A stretch of DNA of 64,000 nucleotides, taken from positions 9,354,501 to 9,418,500 of the forward strand of contig CM060887.1 of the NCBI GenBank assembly GCA_030762935.1, written 5' to 3'. Positions within the stretch are counted from its first letter, which is position 1; each line of letters opens with the position of its first letter. Shown in pieces: positions 42,792-54,760 of the stretch. The position numbers and the translations under genes were made by a program. The stretch comes from Hymenopus coronatus (taxonomy: Eukaryota; Arthropoda; Insecta; Mantodea; Hymenopodidae). The notes below the pieces were generated by a model. The model saw nothing but the letters and a program-made list of their open reading frames with translations. It was not told the DNA's origin and searched no databases.

Positions 42792-43176
42792 AAAAATGGC
42801 ATGCGAGGGTCACATCTCTTTATCGTCTTGAAGCAGTGTTCAGACAGTTTAGTCGCTATAAGTTTTTCCGATAAACACCGCTCGGCTGGAAATGCAAACA
42901 AACTTAAAGCAGAGATGGGGAGGTAATGTCATCTGGAGCACCCGGTGCGCAGCGAGGCGTGCACGACTGTTCTCCTTGGACGAGCCAATACAAAATGTGG
43001 GCTGATGTTTACCGCACTGCTTAATGCCCATAACTAACGCTCTGGCATCGGGGAATCCGAAAAACTCCACAACAACCCGCCATTCAACCTTACCTTGCAT
43101 GAAATCAATTTATCAGAGCTGTCGTGGGCAAACTCGGCAAAATTTTCTGAACTTGCCACTGCCACACACATGGTCA
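42792..43176. other. Unique stretch
   Basis: GC is moderately higher than in the repeats. An 83-codon minus frame (42,849-43,100) has no recognised domain. No gene is called. Confidence 0.3.
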
Positions 43177-43418
43177 GCACAGGTGTAACTTCATATACCT
43201 AAGGTCGCGGGTTCGCGGAGGACGATGCACTTTTCGGGAGTAAAAATCCTTCCTTCGGATGGGAAGTAAACCCGATAGTCCCGTGAATTTACGGCACGTA
43301 AAGGAACCTCGAGCCTGATAGCGAGGTCTCTGAGCAAAATTAAGCAGCCTTTCACGCCCAGTATAGAAAGGGGCGCTGAGAACCACAGCAGTTAAAGAGC
43401 GTCCACAAATAACACGCC
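43177..43418 (+). mobile_element. tRNA-derived SINE, family S1, head deleted
   Basis: Keeps GGTGTAA then jumps to CTTCATATACCTAAGGTC; the B-box region is shortened. The body matches 5,171-5,447 (GAGCAAAATTAAGCAGCC, CTGAGAACCACAGCAGTTAA). The copy has lost most of its promoter and cannot be an active source. Confidence 0.82.
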
Positions 43419-43547
43419 AACTGCTGTACAATCTTCCAAATCCATATACTTCTTTCAAGGATTAGCAGTTATAGTCACATATCCCAGTATCTATCATACA
43501 TCCACTTCTCACTCAGATCTCTAACCGCTCGGCCGATAGTTCATTTT

Positions 43548-44441
43548 GCTTTCTCTACACGTACTATATATTACTGTGCTCCTCAAAAGTTAACATGCGC
43601 GTTATCTTTGTTTATATAAACCTCTTAGATAACGCACTGGTTATTGTGGGAAGTCGCCGACGTTTTGCAGCGCACCAATGAGCGCGTCACTTCAGCCAAT
43701 AGAAATCACAAATGACAAAGTACGCGTGGAGTAAAAAACCGTCTTATCGCAGCCTTTGAAGCCGAAGTGTTAACCTTTTCAGTAGCACAGTAATACCTAT
43801 ATAGTGTGTAGAGGATTCCACCCAAAAATTCGACGTCGACATTTCATCGGAAGTGTGTGTTTTAGGCGAAAAAAATATATTTAGAAAAATGTGTGTGTGG
43901 ACAGATTAGCTCAAACTAAAGCTTGCTATTTGTTTAGTATCTTCCAAGGATGCGAAACGAAGATTTTCAAGAAAATTTCCCTCCCCTGAAACTACCCTTT
44001 ACATGCAACATTTTTAGAAAATTTTGACTGTCTAAAAAATATCTGTAACGATTGTTGATTAAAATACCGTATATTAAACATATTTACATCACAAATAAAA
44101 TGTATATTTTGAATTTTCTGGGAATAGCTTCTGAAGACCTGTTTATTCCGGATGAATGTTGCTAAATTTTGCATAATTTGTAACCGTAAGAGGTAGACAA
44201 TAATTAATACACAACAAATGTAAACCTCCTTAAATAGCACAATTTACGTCATATTCATGTTTTTCCTTGAGTTGACCGTTTTCGAGATATTCCTTGTTAT
44301 TGGTTTCAGTTACAAAATGCTTGAACTTTTCTCATACAAGAACTTGTCAACTCCTGGCCACACAAGAAATGCATTTCAATCCCAAAGCAAACACATTTTA
44401 AAACATTTGTCTGCCGGTTTATCCTAATGTATTCACTTATT
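43548..44441 (+). repeat. Family H copy interrupted by a MITE, 3'-truncated
   Basis: The palindrome starts CTTTCTCTACACGTACTATA and is split at a TA by the element at 43,574-43,790. The rest continues to CCTAATGTATTCACTTATT and is cut off by the next copy. Confidence 0.87.
43574..43790. mobile_element. 217-bp MITE with ~22-bp TIRs and TA target duplication
   Basis: Ends are CTGTGCTCCTCAAAAGTTAA and the reverse complement of TTAACCTTTTCAGTAGCACAG. TA flanks both sides (43,572-43,573 and 43,791-43,792), as for Tc1/mariner-superfamily insertions. The interior has two CCAAT strings and CpGs but no open frame. It is non-autonomous. Confidence 0.88.
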
Positions 44442-45335
44442 GCTTTCTCTATACGTGCTATGTACATAGTGTATAGAGAAGATATTGTAATGCACCCAAA
44501 AATTCCATACCGAGATTTCACCGGAAATACACGTTTTAAGACCTCCTGAATCCAAAAAAAAAAAAAGCATGTTTAAAAAAATGTCTGTGTGTGTCTGTCT
44601 CTGTGTGTGTGTCTGTGTGTGTGTGTGTATGTATGCGTGTGTGTATGTGTCTGTGGGCAGCATAGCTCAAAAACGAAAAGTCCGTTAAACACCAAACTTG
44701 GTATTTAGGTTTTATCTTCCAAGGATGCGACACGAAGATTTTCAAGAAAATCCCCCCACTGCTAACTACCCTTTACAGAAACCGTTTTCGAAAATTTTGA
44801 TTTTCTAATGATTTTGATAAAAATATCGTATATTAAAGATATTTACCGGACAAATAAAGTGTATATCTTGAATTTTCTGGGAATAGCCTCTGAATACTAG
44901 AACTTTATTCTGGATGAATTTTGCATAACCACTAAACCGTAAGAGATGGATAAAACGTAACACACAAAAAATTGAGAGCTCGTTAAAACACACAATTTAT
45001 GATATATACATTTTTTTCGTGGAGTTGATCATTTTTTAGATAGTCCTTGTTTTTGGTTTCAGCTTTGAAAAACTTATACTTTTCTCATACAGGAATTTGC
45101 CAACTCGTGTCCATACAAACAAACAAACTTCAGTGACATAGCAACCAGATTTAGGCTTTCACTTTAACATATGGTACTCTCTTATTTCGCTTCTACTTAC
45201 AATAAAGCAAGAAATAAAGACTATTTCTGCCAATTTTTTCCCGATTAGCACGAAGTAAACAGAAGCATAAGCTTTTTAACAGTAATTGGTTGCAGATATG
45301 TGGAGAAAGTTATGTGAATGGAACACATCAGATTT
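44442..45335 (+). repeat. Family H copy, full length
   Basis: Starts GCTTTCTCTATACGTGCTAT and ends AGTTATGTGAATGGAACACA then TCAGA and a T-run. The microsatellite site is a long TG/TCTG mix (44,584-44,654). The T-run runs directly into a 3' half-unit. Confidence 0.93.
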
Positions 45336-45622
45336 TTTTTCGTGGAATTGGCGTTTTTGAGATATTTCTTGTTATTAGTTTCAGGTATAATACGGCAATG
45401 GCAACTCCTGTCCATACAAACAAAGGAACTACAATCACATAGCAACCAGCTTTTGACTATCAGTTTAGCCTATGGTAGGTACTCCCTTATTTCCCTTCTA
45501 CTTACATGGAAACAAGTAATAAGACGATTTATGCTAATTTTTTCTCGATTAGCATGGAGTAAATAGAAGAATAAGCTTTTTTAACAATGTAGAGAAAGTC
45601 ATGTGAATGAAACACATGAGAT
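45336..45622 (+). repeat. Family H 3' half-unit
   Basis: Starts in the T-run before CGTGGAATTGGCGTTTTTG, the mid-element site, and ends GAATGAAACACATGAGATC. The 5' half is absent. Confidence 0.89.
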
Positions 45623-46400
45623 CTTTCAGTTTGGCTCTAATTATCCAACTGCTGTCCTGCAGACGGCTTGTGAGCAACCCAAATGTAGGTGTACTCACAA
45701 GCTAGTACTGATGTAGCTTCAAACTTGTGGGAGAAGCCTTGTTTGTGTCGTCTGCTGTTAATGAAGAAATAAAAGCAAGTCGCGAATCGCTATGCGAACT
45801 ATTCATGTTGGCAATGTGACCGTGGCAGCAGCTTATTGCCACTACATTAAAGATTAAGTTGCCATAACTTATGAAGTGAATCCGATACATGAAAATGTCT
45901 GGGAAGCTGGAAGCCAGACGGAGCACATCCATGTGTGAACAACAGAAACAGAGGTGAGCAAAAAACAAATGCAAGACCCCATTGTCTGTCGGTGTTCTTT
46001 TGATTCTTAATGGACTACGGGCAATATCTAATGCACGTAAGCATTTTATGGACTGTATTTCTTTCCAGTGTAATAATGCGCGTTTCTTCCGAGTCTTATT
46101 TACAGAGCATTAAACAATAAATGTCAAAGAAGGCCGCACGGTAACTCAACAATAGTTTCCACCGATCTGTGGATGTTCATTCAGCTGATACCCACACAAG
46201 TCTGCTTTTAATTGCTTACGTTCTTTACGTTTATGTGTTACGGCCAGTGCCTACCAGGGTTGCAACGTGGAACAATTAATTTCTCTGTGTAGGGATCTTT
46301 TCCCTCCAAAGGGATTGTAAAAGTTTATTTATCAAATTAAAGAGAATCTACAGATTTTTAGAACCAGATGATCAATATTTTACAAATAAATTTCATTTTT
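45623..46400. other. Unique region
   Basis: About 780 bp without family H. It includes GGCAATGTGACCGTGGCAGC and TTAAAGATTAAGTTGCC, but no gene, splice pattern or known repeat was recognised. Confidence 0.35.
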
Positions 46401-47249
46401 ACTTTCTCTACACGTACTATGTACATAGTGTATACAGGAAGTATTGTATTTCACCCAAAAATTCGATACCGAGATTTTGCTGGAAATACATGTTTTAAGA
46501 TCCCCTGAATCCAAAAAAAAATTAGACAAAGGTCGGTATGTGTGTCTGTCTGTCTGAGGACAACATAGCTCAAAAACGAAAAGACCGTTAAATACCAAAT
46601 TTGGTATTTAGGTAGTATCTTCCAAGGATGCGACACGAAGATTTTCAAGAAAATGCCCCCGCTACAAACTACCCTTTACATGGAAAATTTTTCGAAAATT
46701 TTAATTTTCTTAAAAAAGGCTGTAACGATTTTGATTAAAATCACGTATATTAAAGCTATTTGCACCCCGAATTAAATGTATATCTTGAATTTCCTCTAAA
46801 GACTTCTTTATTCTGGATGAATTTTACGGAATTTTACATAACTGCTACACCGTAAGAGATAGACAAAAACTTGCCATACAAAAAATGTAGAGCACATTAA
46901 AACACACATTTAATGTCATATACATTTTTTTTCGTGGAGTTGGTCGTTTTTGAGATATTGCTTGTTTTCAGTTTCAACTTTGAAAAACATACATTTCTTA
47001 TACAGGAATTTGTCAACTCCTGACCGTACAAACAAAGGAACTTCAGTCACATAACAATTAGCATTGAACTATCACTTTAACCTATGGTACTCCCTTATTT
47101 CGCTTCTACTTACAAGGAAGCAAGTAATAAGACTATTTCTGCTAATTTTTTCTTAGTTTGCATGAAGTAAATATAAGCCTGAACTTTTTAAAAATAATTT
47201 GTTGCAGAAATGTAGTGAAAGGCATGTGAATGGAGCACATCAGATTTTT
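46401..47249 (+). repeat. Family H copy, full length
   Basis: Starts ACTTTCTCTACACGTACTAT and ends GGAGCACATCAGATTTTT. It is joined head-to-tail with the 5' half-unit array that follows. Confidence 0.94.
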
Positions 47250-47674
47250 ACTTTTTCTTACACGCATTAGATAGAGAAGATATTGTATTCTCCCAAAAAT
47301 TCAGCGGAAATAGGTGTTTTGAGGTCCCCTGGATAAATAAAAATAGTTTTAGAAAAAGATCCGTGCATATGTGTGTCTATGAACAAAATGACTCAAAAAT
47401 GAAAATTCTGTTAAATATCATACCCTTTATAAGGAAAATGTTTCCAACAATTTTTTTTCTCAAAGATGGCACGAATGATTTTGATTAAAATACTGTATAT
47501 TATAGATATGTACATGAAAAATAAGATTTATATCTTAATTTTTAAGAACAGTTTCTGAAGACCTCTTCATTCAGGATGAATTTTGTACAACTGGTAAATC
47601 GTAAGAGATAAACAAAAACTTACTACGCAAAAATATAGATCTCTTTAAAATACACAATTTGTCATACACATTTT
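47250..47674 (+). repeat. Family H 5' half-unit 1
   Basis: About 425 bp from ACTTTTTCTTACACGCATTA to TTTGTCATACACATTTT, stopping at the mid-element T-run. It is the first of four tandem half-units. Confidence 0.88.
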
Positions 47675-48980
47675 ACTTTCCCTATCACGTATGTAGAATG
47701 CACATAATGGATAGAGAAGATATAGTATTCCGCACAAAAATAGATACCGAAATTTCACAGGAAATACATATTTTGAGGTTCTCCGAATAGATTAAAAACT
47801 CAGGTTTAGAAAAAGGTTCGTATGTATCCGTTTGTCTCTGAACACTAACTCAAAAAGAACAGTCCGTTATATACCAACTTGATCTTCCAAGAATGCTTCA
47901 TAAACTACCTTCTGTATGGAAAATTTTCGAAATTTTTTACTTTCTCAAAAATGGCTCAAACGAATTTAATTAAAATATCTTATATTAAAGATATTTACAT
48001 GACAAATAAAATGTATATCTTAATTTTTACTTTCTCTATACGTGCTATGTACATAGTGTATAGAGAAGGTATTGCACTCTACCAAAAAATTCGATACCGA
48101 GATTTCACCGGAAATATGTTTTAGGATCCCCTGTATCCAAAAAAAGTATTTTCAGAAAAAGGTCCATGGGTGTGTGTCCGTGTGTCTGTGAACGCGATAA
48201 CTCAAAACCGAAAAGTCGGTAAAATACCAAACTTGGTACTTAAATTTAATATCTTCCAAGGATGCGACATGAAGATTTTGAGAAAAATCCCCCCCAAACT
48301 ACCCTTTAAATGGAACTTTTTTAGAAAATTTTTATTTTCTAAACAATGGTACTTACGATCTTGATTAAAATATCGTATATTAAAGGTATTTACCTGACAA
48401 ATAAAATGTACATTTTGAATTCTCTGGGAATAGCCACTGAAGACTACTTTATTCTGGATCAATTTTACGGAATTTCACATAACTGCTAAACCGTAAGAGA
48501 TGGACAAAAACTTACCACACAACAAATATAGAACACCTTAAAACACACAATTTATGTTACATACATTTTTTGTTGAGTTGGTTGTTTTTGACATATTCCT
48601 TGTTTTTGGTTTCAGCTATAAAAAGGTATACTTTTCTCATACAGGACTTTGTGAACTCGTGTCCATACAAACAAAGGAATTTCAGACACATAACAACCAG
48701 CTTTTGACTATCATTTTAACCTATAGTAGCCCCTTATTTCGCTTCTACTAACAAGGAAGCAAGTAATAAGACTATTTCTGCTAATTTTTGCTCCATTAGA
48801 TGAAGTAAATAGAATCATTTGTGATATAGAGAAAGGCATGTGAATGGAACACATCAGATTTTTAAGAACAGTTTCTCAAAACCTCTTCATTCAGGATGAT
48901 TTTTGTATAATTGATAAATCATAACAGATAAACAAAATTATAGATCTCCTTAAAGCACAACTCATATCGTGCACATTTTT
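47675..48980 (+). repeat. Family H 5' half-unit 2, split by a full copy
   Basis: Parts 47,675-48,028 and 48,864-48,980 give a ~470-bp half-unit once the nested copy is removed. It starts ACTTTCCCTATCACGTATGT and ends ATCGTGCACATTTTT. Confidence 0.87.
48029..48863 (+). repeat. Family H copy, full length, nested with recoverable empty site
   Basis: Runs from ACTTTCTCTATACGTGCTAT to GGAACACATCAGATTTTT. The host half-unit would read TCTTAATTTTTAAGAACAG without it, and the neighbouring half-unit has just that sequence at about 47,533-47,551. The junctions show T5 on both sides. Confidence 0.95.
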
Positions 48981-49439
48981 ATTTTCTCCAGCACATATGT
49001 GACATATACATAGGGGATATATAAGCTATTACATTCCATCCAAAAATTCGATACCAAAATGTTCACTGGAAGCATGTTTTGAGGTCCCCAAATATTTGTA
49101 AAAAAAAAAAAAAAAAGGCTTGGGTGCATGTGTCCGTGCAATAATAAACACAACAACTAAAAAATGAAAAGTTCCGTTAAATATCAAACTTGATATAATA
49201 GTTCAACATCTTCCAAGGATGCGACACTAACTACCCTTTATATGGAAATTTTTTCTCAAACTGGCGCTAGCAATTTTAATTAAAATACCGTATATTATAG
49301 ATATTTACATATCTTAATTTTTGAGAACATTCTGAAGACCTGTTCACCCTGAATGAATCTTGTATAACTGGTAAACCGTGAGGGATAGACAAAAATGTAG
49401 ATCTCGTTAAAACACATAATTTATGTCATATACATTTTT
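48981..49439 (+). repeat. Family H 5' half-unit 3
   Basis: About 459 bp from ATTTTCTCCAGCACATATGT to GTCATATACATTTTT, again stopping at the mid-element T-run. An A-run lies at 49,099-49,116. Confidence 0.88.
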
Positions 49440-49765
49440 ACTTTCTCCAGCACGTATGTACCATGTATATAGTGGATAGAGAAGCTATAGTATTCCACCT
49501 AAAAATTCAATACCGATATTTCATCGGAAATACATGTGAGGGCCCCCGAATAAATAAAAATATCCCTTTTAGAAAAAGGTCCGTGTGTATGTGAACACAA
49601 TAAGCAAAAACCAAACCGTCCGTTAAATACCAACTTGGTATGTAGGTTCTGCATCTTCCAAGGATGCAACAGAAACTTTTTCAAACTATTTTATTTTCTC
49701 AAAAATGGCTCTAACGATTTTGATTAAAATACTGTATATCAAAGATATTTACCTGACAAATGAAA
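49440..49765 (+). repeat. Family H 5' half-unit 4, truncated
   Basis: Starts ACTTTCTCCAGCACGTATGT, sharing the CTCCAGCAC variant with unit 3. It breaks off after TTACCTGACAAATGAAAG, where unique DNA begins with a short (AT)n. Confidence 0.87.
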
Positions 49766-50687
49766 GAGATATATATATACTTCTAGAAGCACATAACGGT
49801 GTCTGTATGAAGGAACATTTCTATTGTCTACTAGTTGGAACCTGGACAATGCCACAAGCTGCAGACTCAAGGTCACGGTCGGGGATGACAACTTAATTCT
49901 GGAAATGTAATGCTACATTCTCAATGAAATGCAAGGGCAGACGCAACGTAAGTGCAAGAGTTTAGACTCATATTATTTAATGTAAGCATTCACATAGAAA
50001 CACGCAAGATGCAACGCAATGCAATGCAACGCAAGAGTTTGCGAACTCCAAAACGTTATCCTTGCGTTGCATGCAAAGAGGAGGAATTCTGCTTCTTTTC
50101 TCTATGCAGGCCTATGAATTCAACAACAAACGATCGCACTGCGAGATTTTACAGCGCCTGCTGTACATGCATGCTCTTCTATTTGGCCGTGCAGTGCCGC
50201 GCCATCTCTAATTTCCCTCAAGAGGTTATGACAGTCTCCTTGCGAATCCTTCTTTGATTTAATGGATATAACTATCATCTGTGTCTAGATTTCTTGGTTC
50301 TCATAAATCGAAGAAGCAGAGAGATAAGTCTTGGTTCATTAAATGTTTATTACTTTCTATACTATTCTCAATAATTTTGAATGAGCAATTATTGTGACGT
50401 CACTGCCGCGAGCGTCAGTTGTTAGTATGTAATGTATGAGTGAATTTTGTTATGTGATATTGTTGGTTATGATATTCAGTTTGTAACTTGCGGATCTAGA
50501 AACCCGCTTACGATTACATTGGGAATGTTGTCTCCTTGCGCCTGCGCTTATGCTATGTTAGGTCTACGCTTGCGTCACTATTATCCTTTACAACACATAA
50601 ACAAAACAATACGAAGGCTAATTTTGGTCATTTTAAGTAACCCGAGCTGAATTAATTCCATCGTATGACATCCATATGCACCGAAAA
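49766..50687. other. Unique region with GCAAC-rich low complexity
   Basis: Around 50,008-50,042 the words GCAACGC and GCAATGC repeat, and GCATGCAAAG follows. Several open frames of 60-100 codons occur but none shows a domain. No gene was recognised. Confidence 0.35.
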
Positions 50688-51752
50688 AAAAATCCTACAT
50701 TCTCATGAACGTCTCTACGCCTTTTCTACGAATTATTACTTTCTCTACACATAGATACTATGGGCGTAGTGTATAGAGGAAGTGTTATATTCCATTAATA
50801 AATTCGATACCGATATTTCGCCGGAAATACATGTTTTGAGACCACCTGAACCAAAAGAAGCATTTTTAGAAACATGTCCGTGTGTGTATCTGTGTATGTC
50901 TATGGGTAGCATAGCTCAAAAACAAAAAGTCCGTTAAATAACAAACTTGGCATTTAAGTTTAGTATCTTCCAAGAACGTGACACGAACATTTTGAGGAAA
51001 ATCCCCCCCCCCACTTCAAACTATCCTTAATATGGAAAAAACGTTGAAAATGTTGATTTTCTCAAAAATGACTAATGATTTTGATTAAAATATCTTATAT
51101 TTAAGATATTTACATGCCAAATAAAATGTATAATTTGAATTTTCTGGAAATAGCCTCTGAAGAGCACTTTATTCTGGTTGATTTTTGCAGAATTTTGCAT
51201 AACTGTTAAACCGTAAGAGATAGACAAAAATTTACTACACAAAAATGTACATCACATTAAACATACAATTTATGTCATACACATTTTTTCCTGCAGTTGG
51301 CCTTTTTCGAATATTGCTTGCTGTTTATTTCAGTTTTAAAATACGTTTCTCAACGCTTGGCCACGCAAAAAAACAGATTTAAGTCCCATAGCAAACGCAT
51401 TTTAAAACATTTGACTGTCGGTTTAGCCTAGTGTATTCCCTTATTTCCCTTCTATTCATAAAGTAACTGAGTAATAAGACTGTTTCTGCTAATGGTTTAG
51501 CATTAAATAAATAGAAGAATAAGCTTATTAACAATAATTTGTTACAGAGATGAAGAGAAAGTCATGTGAATGGAGCATATCAGATTTTCTTAGTTATGTT
51601 ATTCATAGACGCACGGGCGCACACACACACACACGTTTTTCTAAAAATTATCTCTTTATTCAGGAAACCTGAATACGTGTATTTCCACTGAAATTTTGGT
51701 ATCAAATAGGTGAAATAGGTTCAATGCCTTCCCTGTTTACTGTACGTAGGTA
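50688..51752 (-). repeat. Family H copy split by a forward copy
   Basis: Left part 50,688-50,737 is a reverse 3' end (ATTCTCATGAACGTCTCTAC). Right part 51,593-51,752 is the reverse microsatellite-to-palindrome region (TAGTTATGTTATTCATAGAC). The middle is missing, so deletion accompanied or followed the nested insertion. Confidence 0.72.
50738..51592 (+). repeat. Family H copy, full length
   Basis: From ACTTTCTCTACACATAGATA to GGAGCATATCAGATTTT. The palindrome has a small loop insertion (ATAGATACTATGGGC). Confidence 0.92.
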
Positions 51753-52553
51753 GCTGAAGAAGGCTTTTGGATTTTTAACCATCCTGTATTTGTAGAAAGG
51801 AAAGAAAAAAGAAAAGGCTAAGTAAGACAGAAGCAAGCAAAGCAAATGCAGTATGAAACAAACGGCGCTCTGAAAGCAAATAGGTTTTTATCGCATTTCG
51901 TTTTTGTTTGTTGTGACGCTTGAAATCCTTTGCTACGATACTGCCGCTCTTGGCATACATACGTAACTTTTTATGGAGACCAGCAACATTAGCGGAACAA
52001 CCGTGGGTTCATATCTCTATCTGCAAGTAAATATTGAACAAAAGCACATCTGAATTCCTTAGCGTAACTCTTTCTAACAGATTATCATAAATCGTGCAGC
52101 TAATTAGAGCTTTTATGGCTCGCTTGTCTTCAAGCAACAGAGCCTGGGATCGAAGCCTCTAAAGGAAATAGAGAGTGAAATTAATGATCAGGAAAACGGT
52201 TTAATGTACATTTTATTTGTAACAGTTTTTACACAAGCAACGTTTGATGTCAGGTTCGTATTTTATATCTTGAAAAGGCAATTCTGCGATTAAAAGGAAG
52301 AATAAGCAACCTTGAATGAAAGTTGAATTGTTTAACACAACAAAGAGATTTGAAACTTTAGTTTGCGGGGCTTATAATTAGAAATATCAGTAAAACGCCT
52401 TCATTACGTTATTATTCCGACATTTGCTACATGAAATGTGCCTCCAGTCATTTAAATACCAATAATACCTTTGATTGTCAATCATTTTATTTTATATTAA
52501 AATATATTTATAAATGCATCCTTAGATTGATCTCAATAAAACATAATACAAAA
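51753..52553. other. Unique region
   Basis: No family H. CAGCTAATTAGAG near 52,098 and TTTTATGGC near 52,113 are homeodomain-like motifs. No exon was recognised. Confidence 0.3.
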
Positions 52554-53268
52554 AATTTGATGTGTTCCATTCACACAACTTTCTCTAGCTGTTCCATATA
52601 CAAACGTTTCTTACATCATGTTAATTGAGATAAAATCAGCAGAACTGGTCTTATTATTTGCTTCCTTGTGAGAAGAAAAGAACTAAGGGAGTATATTAGG
52701 CTAAAACGATAGTCAAATCTCCTAAAAGCTGGTCAAAACAATTGAGGTTAAGTTCATTTTGAGAAAAGTTGTGGCTTAGAAATGAAACCAATACAATGAA
52801 TGTCTAAACAATGTTCAACTCCACGAAAAAAAAATCTGCAACACATAAATTGTCTGTTTTAACGATATCCACATCTTTTTGTAGTAAGTTTACTGATTAT
52901 GCAAAATTCATGCAGAATAAAGATGTCTTCAGAGCCTATCCCCAGAAAAGTCAAGACATACATTTTATTTTTCATGTAAATATCTTTAATATAAGTTATT
53001 TTAATTAAAATCGCTGGAGCAATTTTTTAGAAAATCAAAATTTCCGAAAAATGTTCCATGTAAAGGGCAGTTGGGGGTTTTCCTAAAAATCTTCGTGTCA
53101 TATTCTTGAAAGTACTGAACTTAAATACCAAGTTTGGTATTTTGCCGACTTTCGTTTTTAAATTCTGCTGTCCACATACGGACCTTTTTCTAAAACATGT
53201 ACTTATTTCCGGTGAAGACTCGATATGGAAGTGAAATACAATATCCTTCTACGAGAAGGTAAAAATAA
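52554..53268 (-). repeat. Family H copy, internally deleted
   Basis: From TTGATGTGTTCCATTCACAC to a palindrome collapsed to TCCTTCTACGAGAAGG. Most internal blocks are kept. Confidence 0.86.
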
Positions 53269-53869
53269 TTACTTAGGATTCCTAGGCTCATAATAACAAA
53301 GGAACATTAAATTCATATAGGTATTATTCTGTCAGTGATCATGGAGTAATAATGAGGCCAAATAAAATAATCAACAACCTTTTGAACTACATTATACTAG
53401 GCTGTAGTAACAGCAAACATAATAATTGTTCGACTGGTTCAGCATTTTATTTATGTTTATATTATTATTTTTTGCTTTTATATAAAACATAGTTTAATAA
53501 ATAAGTCGAATTTAACATCTACATATTCTGTGATCGTACTCCGATGAAAGAGGAGTAAACCCTTTGAGTGCGGGGGGGGGGGGGCGGAGGAGCTCGCCAC
53601 AGAACACGAAACTAATTCACAAATGAAACCAGACGAAGAATCACTTTTTCTTCCATTTCCTCGTCTTTGTTTTGTTACTGCTATTACTTCTTTCCAACTG
53701 AGTTTTTCTCTGTAAATAGCGACGAGGCAGTCTTAATATGATAACGTGAAAGTCACAAGAAGTCCTAATTATAAACTGTTATATTTGTTGTCGTTGAACC
53801 GCCGTTTGCAAGGTGTTTTCAAATTGTTTTCCTTCCTTTGTATTGTCTTCAGAGTTTTAATTACCCAAT
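53269..53869. other. Unique region with G-run
   Basis: A run of about 13 G residues starts near 53,572, followed by GGAGGAGCTCGCC. Nothing coding was recognised. Confidence 0.35.
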
Positions 53870-54320
53870 TTCTACTCTCTCTAACACGTATGCACAATAC
53901 ACAGTAGATAGAGGTTTGGCATTCCAGCCAAAAATTCGATACTGATGGAAATAAAAGTTTTGAGAAACTCAGAAACAAAAAAACTCTAAAAAAGCTAATA
54001 AACAAACAAATGTGTGTGTGTGCGCGCGCGCGCCTATGTGGACACTCAAAAACGAAAAGTCTATTAAATACCAAACTGGTTCCAAGGATGTGTCGGGAAA
54101 ATCTGCCCAAACTACAACCATACAAGGAACATTTTTAGGCAATTTTGAATTTCTCAAAAATTGTTTTAACGATTTTGATTAAAATATAATATGCTTGGAA
54201 TACGTTTATTAGAAAAAAAATGTATATCTTGAATTTTCTGAGAATAGCCAATGAAGACCTCTTCATTCTGGAAGACTTTGGTATAACTAGCAAACCGTTA
54301 GAGATATACAAAAAACTTGC
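53870..54320 (+). repeat. Family H copy, 3'-truncated, old
   Basis: Starts TTTCTACTCTCTCTAACACG and ends GTTAGAGATATACAAAAAAC. The microsatellite site is TG followed by (GC)n (GTGTGTGTGCGCGCGCGCGC). Confidence 0.82.
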
Positions 54321-54369
54321 TCTCTTTTTTGCCGTTTGTTCACATTGTTCAAGTATCGTCCTACCTTGT

Positions 54370-54760
54370 TAACAATCTTTATGAAACATTTCGGATTATG
54401 AAACAACTTACCCATCCATTATTCTCTCTAACTTCAACCATTTCTTATTGGTGTATTCTTTTCTCCAAATTTCAGTTCCGTTACATTTAAATATTATGTG
54501 TTGCAGATGTTCATTTCCACCGTATATAGGACATTTGTTTTCCCTTTTCATTTGAAAAAAATATGGGTTACTGCTTCAATTTGAAATAGTGTTTTTTTAC
54601 AGCTACTAATTTGGAACGCCATTTGTAGAACAGCTTTTAAATTACAGATTGCATTGGGATGCCAATTTGGAAATAGAATTATGTTACAGGTTCAACGTTG
54701 TGGGATATCAGGATGGGTTTTTGTACGCTATAAGAGTTCTTATAAGAGCGACATAGCTTT
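54370..54760 (-). pseudogene. LINE ORF2 C-terminal fragment (third type)
   Basis: The minus strand reads RENKCPIYGGNEHLQHIIFK, then CNGTEIWRKEYTNKKWLKLE, then RIMDG and a stop. Upstream in another frame it reads KWRSKLVAVKKHYFKLKQ. C-P-x-Y/C-G-x-x-E-x-x-x-H-I-I-F-x-C followed by W-R is a known ORF2 C-terminal zinc-knuckle pattern. One knuckle cysteine is a tyrosine and there are frameshifts, so it is dead. Confidence 0.72.

Noticed and set aside
42849..43100. 83-codon minus frame as a gene
   Set aside because: No domain, no supported exon borders, and the sequence has no other coding sign.
46401..49765. Family H as a classic TIR MITE
   Set aside because: The complementary 12-mers are not both terminal and no fixed-length target duplication other than T-runs appears. 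I keep it as a lesser alternative.
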